Assembly: GCA_028583405.1 (NCBI GenBank)
Contig: CM053246.1
Coordinates: 27,328,557-27,392,556, forward strand
Direction of reading: 5' to 3'
DNA from: Pogonophryne albipinna
Lineage: Eukaryota > Chordata > Actinopteri > Perciformes > Artedidraconidae
DNA: 64,000 nt
Shown: positions 56,722 through 64,000 of the stretch, in pieces
Layout: every line of letters starts with the position of its first letter
Position numbering within the stretch: the first letter of the stretch is position 1
Program-made: the position numbers and the translations under genes
The notes under the pieces: model-generated
Told to the model about the DNA's origin: nothing
Seen by the model: the letters and a program-made list of their open reading frames with translations, nothing else
The model's database searches: none

Positions 56722-58842
56722 CTAAAAACAATGCAAACATTGTTACTAATGTGAAATTAAAATGATACAATTTAGCTGCAGCGGGACAGGTTAACAAACT
56801 CTTGTGTGTAAGATCAATCTAATGGCTGATGCATTCAATGAGTCAATCCGTTTTATTTTAACATGCCTTATCTGTTGCTTCCTGTCAGAGATTTCCTGAA
56901 TTTCTAAAATCAACCTTTCTATTTTTTTTCAGTTGCACTTTACAACTTAAAGATGGACAGACAGTGGAGTAAGATCCAGAACATGATATTTTGTGGTTAG
57001 ACTTGTTCTGGCAGGCTAATTGGTTAGATCTGATTCTTCTATTACATCTGTCTTGTTTATCATCACTTCATGAAATCTGAGATAAAAACAAGCCCATTCA
57101 AGTGAATGTGCTAACGTCATTGCCTACGAGTTGGCCTTGTGATAGACTGGCAACCTGCAACCATGCCTTTTGCCCATTTCGTGCCATCTGGGTTAGGCCC
57201 CAGTTTCCTGGCAACCCTGAAAAGGACTAAGGTGGTTTAAAGAATACATGAAGAAAAGAGTTGAAAAATCCTTAGGAAATAAAATGTCTGTATAGTTTGG
57301 TTAAAACTGGATTTTGGGACAATGCTGCTACCTCTTTGCCTGCCGTTTGAAGAGTTGTTGGCCTGGCCTCTCCTATGATCCCAGGACAAACATTGGAATG
57401 GCCAGAGAAGCGGGTTCCCTCTATCCCTGGTATTATCTGAAAGGCAATAATAAGCGTTTAACAAATTGGCAGCTTATCTAAGGGCCTGATTGTTTCATGA
57501 ATGCTCCCATCGGCCTTTGTAGCCATGCCTGGGAAGAAACATTTGTGCATAAATGTGTGGTCTTGTGAATGTTGTGGATTGACCTACATTGTGGAGTGCA
57601 CTAACACAAATCACTGCAGTGTTTGCCAGATTTTCCCGCAGGAACTTCCACTGTGTAATGCTCATGAGTTTCCAATGATCTTATCATAGGTTAAACTTTA
57701 AGGTACCCATATCACTATAAAATATTATTTTAGTTACTTCTATGGTTCTCTTAATTAACTGATTTACTAGAGAAATATATTACTATGTCTCAGTCCTGTA
57801 TGAGTGGCAGGTTTGTGTGGTATCTGTACAATAGGCATCAAGTATACACTGTTGTGGTTATTCTTCATTTTGGCAATTGTATGCTTCATCAAAGTGGCAT
57901 TATAGCCTGGTCAAACAGACCACGGTTCAAACTTCATGTTGACAAATCTCTGCTGATGTGTGCCCAAGCTATACAAAAATCGTGTCTGGGCAAACGACAA
58001 AAACAGATGTACATAATACTATACACTTAAAGAATAATGCACTATGTGATTGATAGCTTAAAAGCTATAAATAATGTATGTTATTACACCTGCTGTTTGG
58101 GATGAGTATATGACTTTGCAGGCGTTTTTCTTGATGCTGAGGATTTTGGCCTCTGTCTTAGGGATAAAACAGCCGACCCATATTGTCTCTGGAGACTGTT
58201 TGTGGAACACAGAGCGGATCAGACTCTCCAGGAGTTGCGCACACTGATGCGTTTCGGCGCTCTCCTCTCCGGTGCGTATTAATCCAATCAGAGCTGGTCT
58301 GGCGATTCTGGCACGTTTCGTACGTGCCTTTACGTCCTTCAGTGTCTCTTTTGCGTACAATTCGTTGGAACTTTTGCTTAAAAATGTCTGTCTGAAGACG
58401 AATATGATGACAGGAGAGTCTATAGTTCGCTTTCGGCTGTAAATGTTGCTCTCCTCGTTGCTGTTCTCTTAGCGGTGCCATTGCGCGTCGGATTTCCTTT
58501 CTCCACGTCCTCAACCACCGGACAGGCTCCCAAATCCAAATCCGTAGGCCTCGCTTTTAGTGGTATTTCATGGCTTTTAGTCTCGGTTTTTCCGCAAACA
58601 GGGTATATACTTGCAGTATCGCCGTGCATGCCTGAAGGAGAGTTTGTGAACTCCTCGTTGCTGTAGTGAAACATGTCATTGATAAACTCCTGCAATATTC
58701 CAGAGTCACCCCCGTCCACATCTTTACTTTTACCGGCATCACTGACCAAATAAATCCTCTCTTTACCTCCGATCAAAGCTATAGTTTTCCTAAACTCCCT
58801 CTCCTCCTCGGGCAGCGTCGTGTCCTCCAGGAAATCTGCCAT
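56636..58842 (-). CDS. C2orf72-like gene, 3 exons, frameshifted in exon 1 in this sequence
   Basis: Exons at 58,842-58,090, 57,436-57,332 and 56,721-56,636 join with GT/AG borders in phase 1 each time and end at TGA. The predicted protein starts [20 protein letters not shown], has a hydrophobic beta-strand stretch [14 protein letters not shown], then [40 protein letters not shown] and [15 protein letters not shown], a tryptophan-rich [12 protein letters not shown] in exon 2, and ends [13 protein letters not shown]. This arrangement and its place just upstream of psmd1 on the same strand fit C2orf72, a vertebrate protein of unknown function. The family call is from memory of the gene order and general pattern. 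The coding frame shifts by one base inside exon 1 (58,423-58,468). Confidence 0.65.
57332..57436 (-). CDS. C2orf72-like exon 2
   Basis: 105 nt, phase 1 to phase 1: [20 protein letters not shown] then [15 protein letters not shown]. Acceptor CTTTCAG, donor AGAG|GTAGCA. Confidence 0.6.
58090..58842 (-). CDS. C2orf72-like exon 1 (contains frameshift)
   Basis: The first frame runs from ATG at 58,842 to TAG at 58,420-58,422. The downstream conserved part is open in a second frame from 58,468 to the donor GCAG|GTGTAA at 58,090. The frames overlap for 46 bp. One inserted base or two deleted bases there would join them. Confidence 0.6.
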
Positions 58843-60127
58843 CCCAGCGGAATTACGTCGGCGCGAATCCGTTTTATTTACAGCGAGCCGTCAGGCCAGT
58901 CACTGCCGCCTCTCAAACGTGCACACGGTCAACAGGAACAAGGAGCGTGGGTATAGAGGATGGATGTATAATAAGAATAAGAGACTCAGCGTCGATTCCT
59001 ATTGGCTGGTCAGTTTGGTGGGCAGGACCAACTGCCATGTTTGCCACCCACACATGCTTGTTTCGAGATAATGAAGTTAAACTGTTATAGAAAACTTATC
59101 AGTTATTTTAAATTAAACAATACCATATAAGCGGTTTTTATGTATTTATTTTCTTGTATTTATTTTCTTGTAACTTATTTTCAACTGCATGCAGTGAGGA
59201 GGGCAAAGAAATAAATGTATTGTACAGTAATAGCAACTTTTTTTAAATGTGCAAATGACAGTACACACTTGAGGATATAACAAAAGTAACATGGGATTCA
59301 AGAACAAATATAAAAAAAATGTAAATCAATTTGTCATACATAATACAAGTGATTGTGGGAACAGAGGGGGTGGACTGTGGGTGATGCAATCATGGTGCGA
59401 AGGTCACTCTCTTGCACTATTCTCATTGAAAATAGTCCTGCCTTCTCTCCAATGTTGTAGATTCCTGGCTTCTCAAAAAAAAAAGAAGAAACAAAAAGAA
59501 GAAACAAAGAGAGGGCGGTCGTAAGCAACACCTTTAACACAATAGTTTCTTGTCTAACCTGCTTTTTTCTACTATGCCTGACTTCTTAACACCAGAAAGG
59601 CCTCTCACCCTCAAACCTCCCACATCAGCAGTTTGTTGAGTTCTCCAGACACTAATCTTTTAATCCACACATGCCTGTTCTTTAATTACAAGGTGCTGAG
59701 CCGAAAGGCCACTTTGTGAAGCTCATGAATGGAAATGTATTCACTTCTAAAATGAAATGACTTCAACTTCTGTCTGGATTGGTTCATTGTTTACTGATTA
59801 ATACATGTTAAACCTGAATGTCTGATCAAAGACAACACAGTGGTTTTGGTATCTGGCCTTCAGACTGGCTGAACTTTGATCAGTTTGGCGTTTTGTTTGT
59901 TGTGTACTTGTTTTATCATGCAAGTCCAACTAACTGACAAAATAACTGCTTCTTTGGGTGTCTAACACGTCGTTTATGTAAAATAAAAACTTTGTTTTTT
60001 TACCGTGAAGGAAATCTGTAGCAGCTCTCACTGAAATCATAATTTGTGTTTTAACCATTTGAAGCAGACACTTAATCTCTATGGCTCCACAGAGTTATAC
60101 TGTATGTGTGTTAGATAACCTACTGAC
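58843..60127. other. upstream region of the C2orf72-like gene
   Basis: The first 100 bp is GC-richer (TTACGTCGGCGCG near 58,852-58,864, a CRE-like half site) and likely holds the promoter. The rest is AT-rich with no recognised exon. Confidence 0.35.
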
Positions 60128-60198
60128 CTCTTTGTTCATGGAAAGGAGGAGCTGAGGGTCGAGAAGCTCCCCTGGACCAGTGAGAGAGACACGGAGAC
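60128..60198 (-). CDS. candidate exon 3 of unrecognised gene
   Basis: 71 nt reading LRVSLTGPGELLDPQLLLSM then NKE, with an acceptor at 60,199 and donor GAG|GTCAGT. Only one frame is both open and phase-compatible with the previous exon. Confidence 0.3.
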
Positions 60199-62124
60199 CT
60201 AAACGAACTGCAAACAAAATTAATTTCTCAAATGAATTGTATTATAATTATAACATTTAAACAAGCCTTCGAACCATTATCACACCATATCATTTATTTT
60301 CCTGTAAGAATAACTTCCTTCTGAATTCTTTCTCCTTTTTGTCTACAGTTTCTATATTTAAAGTGTCTGTATACCTGTTCAACAACATTCTCTCTCCGAT
60401 TGTTTTTTTTTCAATGGACCCGCAACTTTTTTTCCTACATGTTGTAACATTGTAAACACAGTATGAAGATGGGTCTGTTAATTATAGGCTTTCACACAGG
60501 CAAAATAACTTTAGAGGAAAAAACTAATACTTAAAGTAGCATTACAAATAATCAGACTTTGAACAGTAGAAGACATGAAATATATTATTTTGCTGCCATC
60601 TTGTGGTTGAAAATGTTGCCAGGATCTGTCCCCACCACCAGAAGTAATACAGCAGTTCACAAAAGTGCAGTGTTTTGAACTAATCATTTAGTTTCACTAA
60701 CAAGTGCAGCTGGTCAAATATTTAATCATCACTAGAGCTCATATACAGATACTGCCTCTCAATTGACTAAACATTTTATATTAGCTAAAGAAATATAAAT
60801 ACTAGTGTAACGTTTTTGCTTTTGAAATGATGAACAATGCTGATGACGTTGCTCAGTTATCATCTAAAAATAGCACTATCCATCTTCAGTTCACACATAA
60901 CATTTTCTTATCTCATCATGCTGTTATGAGTCGAGTGAGGAGGTTTGGTAAAATCTCACAACCTGTGATTTTCGTCGGACATCAGATGTCTGAGAGCAGA
61001 AAGATGAGTGGCAGTCAGAAACTTGAGAGGCAAAGCAGGGTCTTCAGTGTCAGCTGAGGAAGATGTCGGTGTCATTTGGAGTCAGCATTGGAACGACTGT
61101 GGATATATTACCATAAAGACAGGACATTGAGCCTAATGATCACATTCAGAGTTTAATAGTTACAGTTTAAAATGAATAATATGTGTGCTGGTGGAATCAA
61201 TAAAGAAAGATAACCTGTAGTGAAGAAATGCTGAGGGAGCGATTGATCTGCTGATGACCTGGTGGGTGCTGTTTTCCTTGGCCCAGATTCCCCCAAAGAA
61301 CCTGAGATATATGTTTGGAGTTTAAAAAGCCTGTAGTCTCGCTAATCCTATACTTGTACTGATATTCATTGTAAACTGTCATGCATTAAACAAAAGAGAT
61401 TTGAAAAGCTTCACACAGATAGGAAGAATATAGCATTGAAGGTACTTCGTTTTTTTGTTATGGCTAGTAGTTTTCTTAAAGGACAAAAAGCCTGCATGCC
61501 CTATATGATAAACACACACATTCGGATGATATGATATTTTCCCAGTCTCTGCAGTCAAGAAATTGTAGTGCCATAAAAATGACGTTCCCACATTTTCTTC
61601 CCATTTGTGTGCTTCCATTTATTTTCTGTGATTTATGTTTTAAGAACAACTTTCCGACAGTTAACACATGTTCATTTGTTCCATATGATTCAAAGCTGGG
61701 TTTGAATAGCTAAGTGGTTGGCAGTTATTAGGGGGTATTGATAACTGTCCCTTTTCAAAATGCAACTCGTCAACAGTTCTGTGATTTGTATTTACCATTT
61801 TATGGTCATAGTTGCACTTGAAGAACATCTTTGATTACAATATTGGTTATCATCATTAAAAAACAATGCAAATATATTATTAACATAATATACAAGATGA
61901 AAACATATATATTGGTTTTACAATATCGCATATAGTCTATCGGCACTATAAAAAATGATTTAAAATGGTTGTATAATTGATTTTCTACAATTTAAATGTT
62001 TTGTTTAAGTAGAAAATGTCTTACCAATTGTTCCAAGAAGCAGTAAAAAAGGCAGGTTACCCAAACCATTTGGGGTCCAACCTTTTAACATCAGATCCCC
62101 ACAATCCACCATCTTCTTTGTCAT
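60128..62124 (-). CDS. unrecognised gene, three compatible exons (may be incomplete)
   Basis: ATG at 62,124 opens 100 nt ending at donor ATTG|GTAAGA (62,025). Next comes 61,301-61,215 (acceptor ATATCTCAG, donor ACAG|GTTATC), then 60,198-60,128 (acceptor GTTTAG, donor GAG|GTCAGT). Phases agree (1, 1, 0) and no stop interrupts the 86 codons. The reading has WTPNGLGNLPFLLLLGTIG, then ESGPRKTAPTRSSADQS and LRVSLTGPGELLDPQLLLSM. I do not recognise it; LPFLLLLGTI could be a short hydrophobic segment. A further 3' exon would be needed, and none was found before the C2orf72-like gene. Three matched exons by chance is possible but not very likely. Confidence 0.3.
61215..61301 (-). CDS. candidate exon 2 of unrecognised gene
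   Basis: 87 nt, phase 1 to phase 1, reading SLGESGPRKTAPTRSSADQS and LPQHFFTT. The same block is also open in another frame, so the frame choice depends on the neighbours. Confidence 0.3.
62025..62124 (-). CDS. candidate exon 1 of unrecognised gene
   Basis: Begins MTKKMVDCGDLMLKGWTPNG and ends in phase 1 at a strong donor (GGTAAGA). The ATG context TCACTATGA is moderate. Confidence 0.3.
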
Positions 62125-63399
62125 AGTGAGCAGCACTGGAGTAGCTGTTTCTTATAATGCCCCACTTTTAAACAACACACAATAGACATGAACTGTAAAA
62201 ACAAGTATTACATTTCAGCCAGGGTTTGTCTCCTCACAAAGGATGACATAGGGAGTTGTGGTCCCATGGGGAAAATACCAAAATGTTTTACAATTTATCT
62301 TGAAAACCTAATATGCATAACACTTCTCATGGAAATTAAGGACAGCCCTGTTTGTAGTTGTAACCTATTATTAAAACAAGGAATGTTTTACATTCATACA
62401 ACTTGGGGAAGTAAAATACAATATGAATACAAAGTAAAAAACAACAAAAGATCAGATTTAGGTCACTGATATAAAAGATAATAGTGATTTTATGTAGTAG
62501 ATCAAATATATACAGACTTTTAAATATATACACCTCATTGCCTTGAGTCTTAAAATGTTGAAGATTTTATCCTGGGGCCTATGTAAACTGAGTCAAGCTT
62601 ATCAACCAAAAAACAGTGTCATAACATCTCTAAACTGGGAAATCCCTAAAAATGAGAACTTCACACTGAGCAGTGTGTCTGGGTTACATGTCTCCCTTTT
62701 AACAACATGATGACTTTTATATAATCTAGGTTAGCACTTTCCATACAAAAAATGCATGTAGTGAATTAAGCAAAGTCATTTTTGATTAATACAGCACAAC
62801 ATCCCAAATACCAACTTTGTGTGTGGAAAGAGTATGGGATGAATAACTGAAATAAAATAAAAAACGTTTTTATCCTTTTGGTCTAGTTAAAGTTTTAAAA
62901 AGATGTTTTGTACATACCATGACATGATGATCAATATAACAAAAGTACCTAGGACAGCAGTAATTACCCTGAAGGAGGTGCCATCTGACACTCATGTCCT
63001 TTCTTCACTTGGAATGCGTTTTGTCAGTTCCATACTTTTTAAAATGTGGAATCATGCTTCTTGCCACAGATAATCTGCCGACTGAACTCCTAACCCTCTC
63101 TTAATATGCTGTACACAGTATGTGGATTGTTCAATAACTGTAGCTCTTCCATAAGCGGGCACTTTAGTACAAGCAGAATTATTGAGAGAGCTTATTCTCT
63201 GCTAATATTTTCTGACAATGTAACTACTTATCTTGGCTAGTGTGTATATGCAACATTTTGAGAATATGTAGGATTAAGCGTTAACTGATTTGTATTTTTA
63301 AATGTTCTTTGCTTTTACTCTTGTGGACTGTTTGTGTGTAATAGACTTATCTTTGGTACCTATGATAACTACAATTTTTTACTTGTATTTGTTACTAAT
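62125..63399. other. AT-rich DNA upstream of the unrecognised gene
   Basis: No exon or clear repeat. Several short open frames lack support. Confidence 0.35.
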
Positions 63400-63850
63400 T
63401 TAACCTAAGCCCCACGGACCCGAAACCACAAAATCGGCATGCTCCCCCGGGAACATTTTTCTTTTTAAATGTTGAAGTTAAAAGCATCAATCTGGTGCAC
63501 TTTGAGAGCAAAATTAGGAGATTTTAAACTGTATTTCTGTATTACTGAATTTACTGTCCTATAATATGAGTTGGAATTATTTCATATTCTCTTATTTTTT
63601 ATACCTATAATGATCATATAAAGATGTGTCAAATGCTTATTTACATAAATGATTACCAAACCGTTTGGGACCCACTACTTAGACTAAAGTTAACTATCTA
63701 AACACTCAGAGAGTCCTTTACCTCACTGAGCTTTATCAGCCTCTCAGTCTGACAGGAGAGGACTCTCCCTCCACCTCTTTAATAACAGCGCCTTATATCC
63801 GGGTGCTAGTGGAGCACGCTCGTGAACTGTTAGCGCCGGAGCCTCGCAGC
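63400..63850 (-). mobile_element. relative of the 45.6-kb hAT element, inverted
   Basis: In reverse complement, CTCCTGTCAGACTGAGAGGCT, CTCAGTGAGGTAAAGGACTC and GAGTGTTTAGATA match 45,975-46,027, followed by TTTAGTCTAAGT and a GTGGGTCCCAAACGGTTTGG block. Outer ends are not resolved. Confidence 0.65.
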
Positions 63851-64000
63851 GGGGAAACTGTGGCGTGCATAATTTTATAACTAAAGACACAACAACACAA
63901 AAAACGCAGCATGTGTACGGCTCTGAGAATCTGCCTTGGTACAAAGTAGCAGTGAAAACATGGCACGGAGTTTCATTGTTTTGGGCATTCTCTCAATAAG

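Noticed and set aside
63959..64000. ATG at the right edge opening MARSFIVLGILSI, like a signal peptide
   Set aside because: Only 14 codons are visible before the window ends, next to transposon sequence; nothing confirms a gene.

Overview
This window is vertebrate nuclear DNA, almost certainly from a teleost fish. Its genes are split into short exons with GT/AG introns, long (CA)n/(TG)n microsatellites are common, and it is dense in hAT-type DNA transposons, MITEs and fish-type LINE/SINE tails. The gene content matches a known conserved block: a C2orf72-like gene, then PSMD1, with HTR2B nested antisense inside a PSMD1 intron.

Layout. Positions 1-12,380 are intergenic: repeats, two long TG arrays, one CA array and two weak exon-like stretches. 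psmd1 (26S proteasome subunit RPN2) runs on the minus strand from its ATG at 54,721 to its stop at 12,648. I could assemble all 24 coding exons by hand: every junction is GT/AG, the phases agree, and the result is 2,970 nt encoding 989 residues with no break. htr2b (serotonin receptor 2B) lies on the plus strand at 34,715-40,467 in three coding exons of 469 residues, wholly inside the 11.3-kb psmd1 intron 16. A C2orf72-like gene (minus, 58,842-56,636, three exons) lies upstream of psmd1; its first exon carries an apparent single-base frameshift. Further upstream (62,124-60,128, minus) three exon-like blocks with compatible phases suggest an unrecognised gene. The right end (63,400-64,000) is largely an inverted relative of a transposon found at 45.6-47.3 kb.

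Repeat landscape. The psmd1 introns hold several hAT insertions with perfect 8-bp target-site duplications, three of which still encode BED-type or BED-like zinc-finger fragments. In intron 14 one insertion is stacked inside another to form a four-element nest. Intron 12 is nearly filled by a decayed LINE split by a 1.3-kb inverted-repeat element. Very long (TG)n arrays and a CTGT minisatellite lie within 10-20 nt of two psmd1 splice donors.

I see no bacterial-style system, CRISPR array, RNA gene or clearly new multi-gene system. The points most worth a second look are the enlarged KEKE tail of PSMD1, repeats abutting splice donors, an antioxidant-response-element match in psmd1 intron 1, the overlapping upstream ORF in htr2b, the C2orf72-like frameshift, the unrecognised upstream gene and the nested transposons.
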